Source: a bacterium (GTDB taxonomy: Bacteria; SZUA-79; Acidulodesulfobacterales; Acidulodesulfobacteraceae). From it: DNA of 57,449 nt. Position numbers and translations under genes: made by a program. The DNA is taken from contig JAJZJD010000001.1 of NCBI GenBank assembly GCA_021828445.1, forward strand, positions 1-57,449, given 5' to 3'. Shown here piece after piece: positions 50,178 to 57,449 of the stretch; position 1 is the stretch's first letter; every line of letters begins with the position of its first letter. The notes below the pieces were generated by a model, which was given only the letters and a program-made list of their open reading frames with translations, was not told the DNA's origin and ran no database searches.

Positions 50178-50609
50178 ATGGAAGTTAGAGAAAAAACAAA
50201 TATTAAACTTTTTTTGGGAGACGAAACGGAGAATTATTATATATTGTCAAATTGTAGCGTTTTCGATTACGGTAATCCTGACCCCGATATCGAACCGGAC
50301 GGGTATAGTTATATACTGCCCAAACGAAAGTCTTGTTTTAAGTTTAAAGGTCAGGACCAAGAACTGCTCGTTTTCGTAGAAAGAGTAGATGTACAGAGAA
50401 AACAGGTTTACGTTTCTCAAACTCATTGGCTATTTATGCGAAACGTAATAGAAAATAGGCTCGGGTTGCACGTTAAGATAATTAAACGATATCCTGGCAA
50501 AGTTACCGTAGCGAGTCTTAGGATGCCTGAACAAAAAGTAAATAAAATAGCATTGAAAACTTTAGCCGAAGAAATGCAAGAAAAAATCTATATAAAACCC
50601 GCAAAATAA
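50178..50609 (+). CDS. hypothetical protein
   Basis: The 143-residue product starts at ATG 50178 with ribosome site TGGAGGT. It is beta-rich at the start (NIKLFLGDETENYYILSNCS), with FVERVDVQRKQVYVSQTHWLFMRNVIEN near the middle and a KH-like GLHVKIIKRYPGKVTVAS afterwards. The SQTHxxFM...NRL part weakly recalls the S1-KH junction of NusA (VSRTHPxF), but not enough to assign. Possible RNA-binding protein. It lies 54 bp after the excisionase-like gene. Confidence 0.55.
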   Translation: MEVREKTNIKLFLGDETENYYILSNCSVFDYGNPDPDIEPDGYSYILPKRKSCFKFKGQDQELLVFVERVDVQRKQVYVSQTHWLFMRNVIENRLGLHVKIIKRYPGKVTVASLRMPEQKVNKIALKTLAEEMQEKIYIKPAK

Positions 50610-50675
50610 AGCGCACTATGCGACAAACTATTTAAACGAATGCCGGTAATAACGCTTCTATAAACCCCCTGCGGT

Positions 50676-50693
50676 CAAGCTGGCATCAGCTTG
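50676..50693 (+). repeat. perfect hairpin in GC-rich patch
   Basis: CAAGCTG and CAGCTTG form a 7-bp stem with the loop GCAT, within a GC-rich stretch (50664-50712) with flanking CCC/GGG bases. It lies between the hypothetical gene and the truncated S1 gene. The stretch 50610-50790 holds no gene. Role unknown; a former repeat or recombination site is possible. Confidence 0.45.
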
Positions 50694-50790
50694 CGGGTTC
50701 GGGCGATATAAACGCATGCCGTTTATGCCGATATAATGCCCTTAGATTGTTTTCTTCACCGTAGTTTGATCTGTCTAAAACTTTTATATA

Positions 50791-51426
50791 GCAAAGGCAC
50801 AATGCATTTTAAGCGAAGATTTCAGAACAGAATCGCTCACAGATGAAGACTTAGTAAAAATTGCTCCTGCAGGTTTTGTGCATCTTGAATTAATCGGTAA
50901 TGTCACTTATTTAGCAGCGGTTGCTGAAGATACGGTATTTGACGATGAAGTATGTGCAAAACGCATTGCGACTCGTATTTCAGATTTTAAGAAACAGTAT
51001 GAACTCCCGACAGCACTTTCAAATGCCGTTGATTTAGTGGGGTATTTAAATATGGTGCGTGAAAATAATACGTCAATAACCGCCTCTTATCTTAACTCAA
51101 GTAGCTATGCCGATTTGACAGACATAACTGCAGCAGATCGGGCGATCACAAAATTACGGCAGAAGAGCGGCCCATGGATAGATGCATCTCTTCGCTTTCC
51201 TATAGATTCCACTTGCAACGGCATTATCATAAAAAGGAGTGACAGGTTTGGACTTCTTGTTGAGATTGAAAAAGATGTTGCGGGTATCCTACATAAATCT
51301 AAACTCCCACTCGACTATTTGTCCGATGACTTGTTTTTAGTTGGCAAGTCCATTGTGGTAAAAATTCTATATTTCGACCCTATTAATATGAAATTGCATC
51401 TTGAATGTGCGCAAAATTCCCTTTGA
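50791..51426 (+). pseudogene. N-terminally truncated gene with C-terminal S1-like domain
   Basis: The reading frame is open from a stop at 50776-50778; protein-like sequence begins near 50791 (AKAQCILSEDFRTESLTDED). There is no good start codon; GTG 50878 falls inside the conserved part. The C-terminal 70 residues (GIIIKRSDRFGLLVEIEKDV then GKSIVVKILYF) match an S1/OB RNA-binding domain. The 5' part resembles the helical end of an ATPase or NTPase protein. Codon use is less AT-biased than in the neighbours. It looks like the tail of a longer gene whose front was lost. Confidence 0.6.
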
Positions 51427-51451
51427 TAGCACCTTGATAGAAGAAAGCTGT

Positions 51452-51772
51452 TTAGGCTACCTTGAGGCATCCCCTGCGGCACGACTTTTTGGAAAAAGAA
51501 ATCATAATGCCGGTGTTAAGTGATTGAGCCAGTTTTAAGAGAGTCTCCAGCGTAAGATTGCTTTCCCCTCTTTCTATCTGAGAAATAAATTGCTGGGAAA
51601 CATTCATTCTTTCCGCAAGTTCGGATTGAGTTAGATTATGCTCATCTCTCGTTTCGGCTATCTTCTGGGCAAGGGCGACTTTAACCCTTTCAAGCTCATA
51701 AATTCCTCTGAATTCTGGATTTTTCAGTTTTTCATTAAGATGTTTTTCCGCTTTTTCTAATCTATTTTTCAT
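51452..51772 (-). CDS. XRE family antitoxin
   Basis: The 106-residue product has an N-terminal helix, then a helix-turn-helix at about 35-85 (RDEHNLTQSELAERMNVSQQFISQIERGESNLTLETLLKLAQSL). The antitoxin-type pairing with the toxin gene upstream, which overlaps it by 11 bases, is clear. It probably represses its own operon. Second higBA-like pair of the zone. Confidence 0.9.
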   Translation of the reverse strand: MKNRLEKAEKHLNEKLKNPEFRGIYELERVKVALAQKIAETRDEHNLTQSELAERMNVSQQFISQIERGESNLTLETLLKLAQSLNTGIMISFSKKSCRRGCLKVA

Positions 51773-52121
51773 CGTATTCCTCTTTAAGCATATTCATCCT
51801 GTATTTTTCTATGTATTTTTTTCTTTTAAGAGATAACGCAATATCTTTTTCCGGTATCTCGTTCGTCTTCTTCTTTATGGCATGGACGAAGACAACACTT
51901 TCTTTTAAAAAAAAGAAGTAAAACAACCTGTTCGACTTTGGACGAAGCTCGTAAATCCCGTCTTTCACGTAATCGGCCAATGGGCGCCGGAGATTATGTC
52001 CCTGTTTCCCCAGCTCGTCAATATATGCAAACACTTTTGCCTGTTCGTCTAAGGATAGTCCATCTATAAATTCCCTGACAGGGGAGCGTCCCCTTTCATC
52101 TACAAAATACCAAATATCCAT
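51762..52121 (-). CDS. RelE/HigB-type toxin (phage-derived Gp49-like)
   Basis: The 119-residue product has RSPVREFIDGLSLDEQAKVFAYIDELGKQGHNLRRPLADYVKDGIYELRPKSN then RLFYFFFLKESVVFVHAIKKKTNEIPEKDI, the Gp49-like/HigB-1 pattern (ELR.....R..Y and the Lys-rich KKT.....). It is a predicted mRNA interferase. It lies ahead of the antitoxin gene on the minus strand, close to the tRNA. Confidence 0.9.
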   Translation of the reverse strand: MDIWYFVDERGRSPVREFIDGLSLDEQAKVFAYIDELGKQGHNLRRPLADYVKDGIYELRPKSNRLFYFFFLKESVVFVHAIKKKTNEIPEKDIALSLKRKKYIEKYRMNMLKEEYDEK

Positions 52122-52304
52122 CGGCTTCCTACATAATAAGTTTACAAGTTATAACTTGTGTTGTCAAGAAATATTTTTACTACAGGGTAGGGCTATTTCA
52201 TCTTCCGCACATCGTTAACAGGGTTTTTAAATATTTATACATTTCTTTGCATACCGGCGTCAAGAGGGAAATATAAGGAAATGCTTATTTACCGCGGTTT
52301 TCAT

Positions 52305-52381
<77 letters not shown>

Positions 52382-52563
52382 ATATTTTATTAGCAGAATA
52401 ATCATTATATAATTTATTTAGCCGGATTGCAAGTTTATTTATGGTTTATTTATCGGCAATTTAGAAATATATCTGCTTAATCTGCTAATATGGCTTGATT
52501 TATCTATGTTATTTTATTTATTTTATTGATGAGTTGAGTACATAATATGATATATTATATATT

Positions 52564-53913
52564 ATGTATCATGGAAGCCATATAATAATAACGGCGATAA
52601 TTTTGCTTTCTATAGCGTCGGCAGGAGGAATTTTAACGAGATATTTTAAAATTCCTTATGCTTCTATGCTTGTTATTATAGGGCTTTTTGTAGGGATATT
52701 TCACATTTTTCCAAGTTTAAAGATCACTCCTTATCTTATATATTATGTTTTTTTACCGGTTGTTATTTTTGAAGGCGCCGTCGGAATTAAACTGCGTCCG
52801 CTAATTTCTAACGCACTTCCTATAGGCGCATTATCTATTTTTGGAACTATAATTTCCGCTATATTTACAGGCACTATTTTTCATTTTGTTTTGGATTTTC
52901 CGTTAAAACAATCTTTAATTTTCGGCGCTATAATAACCCCTACGGATCCTATAACTATACTATCTATGCTGAAAAACGGCGCAATGAAATATAAAAACGA
53001 AAAAGAAAATATAAAAAATAAAGAAAATAAAGAAGACATAGAGACTCTTCTTGCCGGCGAAAGTCTTTTTAACGACGGGATAAGCCTTGTTCTATACGAG
53101 GTTTTCTTAAACCTGAATCTTCATAAGGCTGCCCATATTTTTTCGGACGGTATGCGCTTTAGTTTAAGCTCCCTGCATAGTTCTTTATATCATTTGTATA
53201 ATATGTTTTATTATATTTTAGGAATAATACAGTCTTCAACGGTTCAATTTTTATACGAATCTATCGGAGGGTCGATATTAGGAATAATTCTTGGGTATTT
53301 AGTATCGCTTGTTTTATCGCTTGCGACGGATTTTTTAACCGAAATTATGATTTCTCTGCTGCTTGCTTATGCGTCTTTGATTGCGGCATATTATCTGCAT
53401 ATGTCGTTTATAATGGCGGTAATTTTTAGCGGAATAACGCTTGCGAATTACGGTTTTAAGAATAAAGTGACGGGCAGGACGCTTGAAGTTTTTCCGATAG
53501 TGGTGGAATATATAACTTTTATAATAAATTCTATTTTATTTTTGATAATAGGAATTGAGATAAATCTTTTTAAAATTTTCGATATATGGCTTATATCTCT
53601 GTTTATAATAGCCCTCGTACTTTTTTCGCGTTTTCTGGGAGTTTATATCATTTCGCCGATAGTCAATTTAATAAAAAACAGATTTAAAATATTTTCAAGC
53701 GGATTGACTTTAAATAAACGGTATAAACGTTTTTTGGTTTTCGGGGGATTAAAAGGCGCACTGCCTATTGCGATGGCGTTATCTCTGCCTTTAAATATGC
53801 ATTTAAGGAATGAAATTATCACTTATGTTTTTATAGCAGTTCTGTTTTCATTGACTATTCAGGCTATATCTTTTGACATTTTTATGAAAAAAGGCTATAA
53901 AAATAGTATATAA
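52564..53913 (+). CDS. Na+/H+ antiporter, CPA1 (NhaP-like)
   Basis: The 449-residue product has about 12 membrane segments. The start LLSIASAGGILTRYFKIPYASMLVIIGLFVGI and the motifs FGAIITPTDPITILSML and ETLLAGESLFNDGISLVLYE carry the CPA1 ion-binding Asp residues (TDP and FND). An extra hydrophilic loop NEKENIKNKENKED sits between two helices. It exports Na+ for protons at the inner membrane. The terminal segment LVFGGLKGALPIAMALSLP is the standard GGLRGA-type box. Confidence 0.92.
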   Translation: MYHGSHIIITAIILLSIASAGGILTRYFKIPYASMLVIIGLFVGIFHIFPSLKITPYLIYYVFLPVVIFEGAVGIKLRPLISNALPIGALSIFGTIISAIFTGTIFHFVLDFPLKQSLIFGAIITPTDPITILSMLKNGAMKYKNEKENIKNKENKEDIETLLAGESLFNDGISLVLYEVFLNLNLHKAAHIFSDGMRFSLSSLHSSLYHLYNMFYYILGIIQSSTVQFLYESIGGSILGIILGYLVSLVLSLATDFLTEIMISLLLAYASLIAAYYLHMSFIMAVIFSGITLANYGFKNKVTGRTLEVFPIVVEYITFIINSILFLIIGIEINLFKIFDIWLISLFIIALVLFSRFLGVYIISPIVNLIKNRFKIFSSGLTLNKRYKRFLVFGGLKGALPIAMALSLPLNMHLRNEIITYVFIAVLFSLTIQAISFDIFMKKGYKNSI

Positions 53914-54045
53914 TATATATTTAGATAGCCGATTTTAAATAAAAAGATAAATCTTTACAATATTTAATAAGTAATAATGTAATAGTTAAAAATTTAATCA
54001 ATTATAGATTTAATTAATTATAATTCAAGGAGGTCGAATTTATAA

Positions 54046-54909
54046 ATGAATTATTTTAAGACTTTTCTTTTAATGCTGGTTTTAACGGGAATATTAATCG
54101 TTGCCGGCGGAGCTATCGGCGGGGAGCAGGGAATGGTGATAGCTTTAATATTTGCCGCCGTAATGAATCTCGGAACATACTGGTTCAGCGACAAAGTAGT
54201 TTTATCTATGTATCATGCAACTCCGGTTACGGAAGCCGAATACCCTGAACTTTATTCCATAGTAAGAAATCTTGCGGCGAGAGGCAATATTCCAATGCCT
54301 AAAGTTTATATAGTGGACGAAGAAACGCCTAACGCTTTTGCGACCGGCAGAAATCCAAACCATGCCGCCGTATGCGTCACGACCGGTATTATGAAAATTT
54401 TAAATGCAAACGAACTTTCAGGAGTTATAGGGCATGAGCTTACGCATGTAAAAAACAGGGATATTCTTATAAGCTCTATAGCCGCCACCGTTGCCGGCGC
54501 AATAAGCATGCTTGCATGGATGGCGGAATGGGGGGCTATGTTCGGCGGTTTTGGCGGAAGAAGCGACGACAGGGAAGGAAATATTGTCGGTATAATCGCT
54601 ATGGCTATAATAGCTCCGCTTATAGCCACCATGATACAGCTTGCTATATCGAGACAGCGGGAATATGCGGCGGATAAAGGCGGCGCGATGCTGAGCGGAA
54701 ATCCTATGTATCTTGCAAGTGCTTTAAATAAATTGGAAGCCGGAAACGAGGAAGAACCTATGCAGGCTAATCAGATGACTCATGCAACCGCCCATATGTT
54801 TATAGTCAACCCTTTACGCGGAGGTGTATTTAAGAGCTTGTTCAGCACCCATCCTTCTACGGAAGACAGGATAGAAAGACTTAAAGAGATGGCGGGAGGC
54901 GGCATATAG
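54046..54909 (+). CDS. htpX: membrane zinc metalloprotease HtpX
   Basis: The 287-residue product has two N-terminal helices (about 5-45), the zinc site VIGHELTHVKNRD (HExxH, about residue 130), the third ligand Glu in REYAADKGGAML, and two further membrane helices around 150-200. It degrades misfolded membrane proteins. Ribosome site AAGGAGGT. The C-terminus with FSTHPSTEDRIERL is standard. Confidence 0.96.
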   Translation: MNYFKTFLLMLVLTGILIVAGGAIGGEQGMVIALIFAAVMNLGTYWFSDKVVLSMYHATPVTEAEYPELYSIVRNLAARGNIPMPKVYIVDEETPNAFATGRNPNHAAVCVTTGIMKILNANELSGVIGHELTHVKNRDILISSIAATVAGAISMLAWMAEWGAMFGGFGGRSDDREGNIVGIIAMAIIAPLIATMIQLAISRQREYAADKGGAMLSGNPMYLASALNKLEAGNEEEPMQANQMTHATAHMFIVNPLRGGVFKSLFSTHPSTEDRIERLKEMAGGGI

Positions 54910-55044
54910 TAATAAAATGCTTAATAATAAATTGTAATAAATTATAAATTGATAATTCATAAAAATTAAAATAAAATAAATTAAAATAAAACCAAGCAAA
55001 ATAGCAATTAAAAAAAATCAAAAAACGAACGGGAGAAAATTATA

Positions 55045-55473
55045 ATGACTCTGCACGAAAAAATAAAGGCTGATTATCTAAACGCCAGAAAAAGCAACGA
55101 TAATTCCAAAAAAAATATTTTAACGATGGTTTTAAGCGATGCGCTAAAACTAACTAAGGAAAAAAATCACGGCGATACCGTAAGCGACGACGATATGACT
55201 AAGATTATAAAATCATGGATAAAAAAAACCGACCAGTCTATAGAAATTTTAACGGCTAATAAAAAAGATATTTCGGAACTGTCGGCGGAAAAAGAGATAC
55301 TTTTATCTTATATTCCAAAAACGTGGTCTTTTGATGAGACTAAAGCTTATATAGAAAAAATTTCCAAAGAAAAAAACACTAAAGAAATCGGACAAATAAT
55401 GAAAGAATTAAAAACTAATTATAACGGCTTATTCGATAATAAAATTGCTTCGGAGATAATAAAAGGTTTATAA
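55045..55473 (+). CDS. yqeY: GatB/YqeY domain protein
   Basis: The 142-residue product has the YqeY layout: MTLHEKIKADYLNARKSNDNSKKNILTMVLSDAL and a helical C-terminal (EIGQIMKELKTNYNGLFDNKIASEIIKGL). It is related to the tail of the amidotransferase subunit GatB and is thought to bind tRNA. A typical conserved single-copy gene. Its exact role is unknown. Confidence 0.9.
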   Translation: MTLHEKIKADYLNARKSNDNSKKNILTMVLSDALKLTKEKNHGDTVSDDDMTKIIKSWIKKTDQSIEILTANKKDISELSAEKEILLSYIPKTWSFDETKAYIEKISKEKNTKEIGQIMKELKTNYNGLFDNKIASEIIKGL

Positions 55474-55542
55474 TTTTAATATTAAATATTAATAATGAAG
55501 AATCGGCAAAATTTAAAAAAAATGAAGAAAGGAGGACGTAAA

Positions 55543-56331
55543 ATGATTAAAAAATTTAATATTTCTAATCTTTTGTTGTCGTTTTTTATAATTTTAAGCT
55601 TAGCTTATTTTGTTTTTTCAGGTATTCCCGTAAAAAAAGTTTATGCCTCAGGAATGCTCGGACTTGAAGTTAAAGGCGGCGCATACTTTCAAAACCTTAC
55701 GGGGCATTTAGCCGTCGGAAACGGCGGAAACGTCATAACCCCTTCTCTTTTAGGACTGCAAACGACAAAGACGGAGCCCATGTTAAAAGTAGCTTTTTAT
55801 GTATTATACGACAACAGAATTTCTTTTACATACGTGCCGTATTTATACAGCGGTTCTACGACTTTATCGCAGAACGTTTATTTTAACGGTCAGAACTACA
55901 GTATAAATACTCCGGTAACTTCCAAAATTAATCTATACAGTTACAAAATGTTTTATGATCATAATTTCGAGATAAACAGATATGCTTCCGTCGGGCTTGG
56001 TATCGGAGTGGACGTTATTACGGCTAAAGCTGAATTGGATTCGCCGTATGTTTCGGATACTAAAAACGTCAGTCTGCCTATTCCTATAATCGGAGGAAGA
56101 ATAAAAATAACGCCGATAAACGATTTTTCTTTCATAGGTAAAATTCAAGGGTTGTCGGTAGGTTCAGACGGATATTATTATCATATTAATGCAGGTGTCA
56201 ACTATAAAGCGGTAGGCCCTCTTTCTATTTTTGCGGATTACATTTACGACAAAGTGCACGTGGACACAAACAATGTTGACGGCAGTTTAGAATTCGACGG
56301 GCCGGAAGCCGGCGTCAGGCTGAGATTTTAA
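55543..56331 (+). CDS. outer-membrane beta-barrel protein
   Basis: The product has 262 residues from ATG 55543, with AAAGGAGG at 55528-55535; the earlier ATG 55495 lacks a site. A signal peptide of about 35 residues ends VYAS. The rest is a series of amphipathic strands with aromatic ends (VAFYVLYDNRISFTYVPYLYS) and finishes EAGVRLRF, an Omp-type C-terminal Phe. It resembles OmpW/OmpA-like eight-stranded barrels. Function unknown. Confidence 0.8.
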   Translation: MIKKFNISNLLLSFFIILSLAYFVFSGIPVKKVYASGMLGLEVKGGAYFQNLTGHLAVGNGGNVITPSLLGLQTTKTEPMLKVAFYVLYDNRISFTYVPYLYSGSTTLSQNVYFNGQNYSINTPVTSKINLYSYKMFYDHNFEINRYASVGLGIGVDVITAKAELDSPYVSDTKNVSLPIPIIGGRIKITPINDFSFIGKIQGLSVGSDGYYYHINAGVNYKAVGPLSIFADYIYDKVHVDTNNVDGSLEFDGPEAGVRLRF

Positions 56332-56367
56332 AAGGCTGAGACGGAATATTATATAATAATATTCGTT

Positions 56368-57318
56368 TTATTTTTTATTAAAAGCGGATAAAATATTTTC
56401 AATAAACGCAGGCGTAAATTTATAAGATTCAAGATAAATTTGCGCCTGCGATTTTTTATCGCCTATGACGCAATTGATATTTTTTACGTTTATATTTATG
56501 TTTTTATTTAAATTATGCGATTCGTTTAAACCGTTCCCGCCGCAATCGGCATCGGTAATTTGATAATCCGGTAAGAACATAGTCTCATCGGTTATATCGT
56601 CCCCCATGTTTACCCTTAAGATATTAAACCCCCTCTTAACTTTAATTTCTCTTTTTATTATTATTTTTTTTAAAAACTCTTTTAAAATATAATCGCATGC
56701 CCGTCCTTTATTCCAATCTATCTTCGGCCTTATTTCAATAATTTTTTTACCCCTTGTAATATGCAGATATTTTTTAAAATCAGGATCTTCCGAAAATAAA
56801 TTTTTAACGTATTTTTTTAAAATTTTGGTTTCATCGGAATTTAACATCCTGTAATGCATGCTTATAGAAAATTTTTTATCCTCTATTATCAAATTTTGCA
56901 ATTCCGTTTTGCGAAATTTATCAATATAACTTAATGCCTGATTAATAAATATTATATATTTTTCGGTATTTTCGACGATAAAATCGATTTGAAAACCGTC
57001 GTAATAGCTTTTTATTTCAAAACCGTGGTTTCCCGAATAAATTATGCCGTCCAAAATGCCGAGCCTGTTTTCAATGTCGCTTAATGCGCGGCCCGTAATT
57101 ATACATACCTTTACACCTTCTATACCGCTTAAATTTTTTAAAAATTTTTTAAGCGTTAACGGAGCATAAACGTCCAAAGGGCTTTTGCGTATTCTCACTA
57201 AAGTTCCGTCAAAATCTAAGCAGAAAAATATAAAATCGGGATGATAAACTTTATTATCGGGAGAAATTAATATATTCGTTTTTATTTCGTTAAATTCCGT
57301 AATTCCGTTTAAATGCAT
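56368..57318 (-). CDS. otsB: trehalose-6-phosphate phosphatase
   Basis: The 316-residue HAD-superfamily enzyme has DxDGTL motif I (FFCLDFDGTLVRIRKSP), motif II in CIITGRALSDIENRLG, the OtsB cap region and motif IV GDDITDETMF (about 242). The conserved GNHGFEI after motif II marks trehalose phosphatases. It removes phosphate from trehalose-6-phosphate; no otsA is in the window. A 131-bp AT-rich stretch without visible features follows to the end (57319-57449). Confidence 0.9.
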   Translation of the reverse strand: MHLNGITEFNEIKTNILISPDNKVYHPDFIFFCLDFDGTLVRIRKSPLDVYAPLTLKKFLKNLSGIEGVKVCIITGRALSDIENRLGILDGIIYSGNHGFEIKSYYDGFQIDFIVENTEKYIIFINQALSYIDKFRKTELQNLIIEDKKFSISMHYRMLNSDETKILKKYVKNLFSEDPDFKKYLHITRGKKIIEIRPKIDWNKGRACDYILKEFLKKIIIKREIKVKRGFNILRVNMGDDITDETMFLPDYQITDADCGGNGLNESHNLNKNININVKNINCVIGDKKSQAQIYLESYKFTPAFIENILSAFNKK

Positions 57319-57449
57319 AATATATTATTATATCATTTCATAAAAAATAATGAAATATTGCAAAAACAATAAAAATATTGTAAAATATTATAAAAATATA
57401 ATTAATTAATTATATTTTTTATTAAATCTTTAATAAATTTATAAATTTT

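Overview
Organism. The window is strongly A+T-rich, with dense operons and genes of an anaerobic Gram-negative diazotroph. Gram-negative features are two outer-membrane beta-barrel proteins with signal peptides, a type IV pilus/type II secretion ATPase and system II cytochrome c maturation (ResB/CcsA). Anaerobe-type features are a short NifK, a stand-alone NifB and the NifI1/NifI2 switch-off pair. The set resembles AT-rich deltaproteobacterial-type lineages such as Ca. Acidulodesulfobacterales. That placement is inference; no marker gene here settles it.

Layout. (1) 1-6.9 kb: the 3' end of glnD, then a housekeeping run (small TPR-like gene, M24 peptidase, efp, accB, accC, gcvH and a LipM-type octanoyltransferase). 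(2) 7.0-10.6 kb: a sigma54 promoter, a porin, PII (glnK) and amtB. (3) 10.7-12.5 kb: PilB/GspE ATPase on the minus strand. (4) 12.7-18.8 kb: a signalling operon of vWA protein, zinc ribbon, FHA protein, pseudokinase-PP2C fusion, a membrane Ser/Thr kinase with a C-terminal cytochrome c domain, and an exported protein. (5) 18.9-22.6 kb, minus strand: DUF1015, CcsA and ResB. (6) 22.7-27.9 kb: CIRCE-hrcA-grpE-dnaK-dnaJ. (7) 27.9-31.4 kb: mixed small genes and an antiporter. (8) 31.6-44.3 kb: nitrogen fixation, with nifV divergent from nifH-nifB-methyltransferase-fdxB-nifD-nifK-nifE-nifN-nifX-ANTAR regulator-nifI1-nifI2. (9) 44.3-52.4 kb: an accessory zone with LysR, small enzymes, three toxin-antitoxin-type pairs, an excisionase-like gene and gene fragments, ending at initiator tRNA-fMet. 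A broken copy of that tRNA's 3' part lies at 48.2 kb, as expected of an integrated element. (10) 52.5-57.4 kb: antiporter, htpX, yqeY, an outer-membrane protein and otsB.

Main observation. A sigma54 promoter in front of nifH is followed by a leader of about 250 nt. The leader can form two tandem hairpins with six-base loops. The second (loop AATGAC, with A at 1 and G at 4) shares its 3' arm with a long Rho-independent terminator just before nifH. This is the layout of an ANTAR-controlled antitermination switch. An ANTAR response regulator with an intact phospho-acceptor Asp is encoded in the same nif cluster behind its own sigma54 promoter. I therefore propose that the nif operon is controlled by transcription initiation (sigma54), by leader antitermination (ANTAR protein) and at protein level (NifI1/I2).

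Other notable points. The sigma54 promoters of nifV and of the ANTAR gene both sit so that the predicted transcript begins about 2 nt before ATG, so leaderless mRNAs are likely. The kinase-cytochrome c fusion suggests a heme- or redox-responsive phosphorylation system, encoded beside the cytochrome c maturation genes. A dispersed palindromic repeat family occurs at several intergenic sites.
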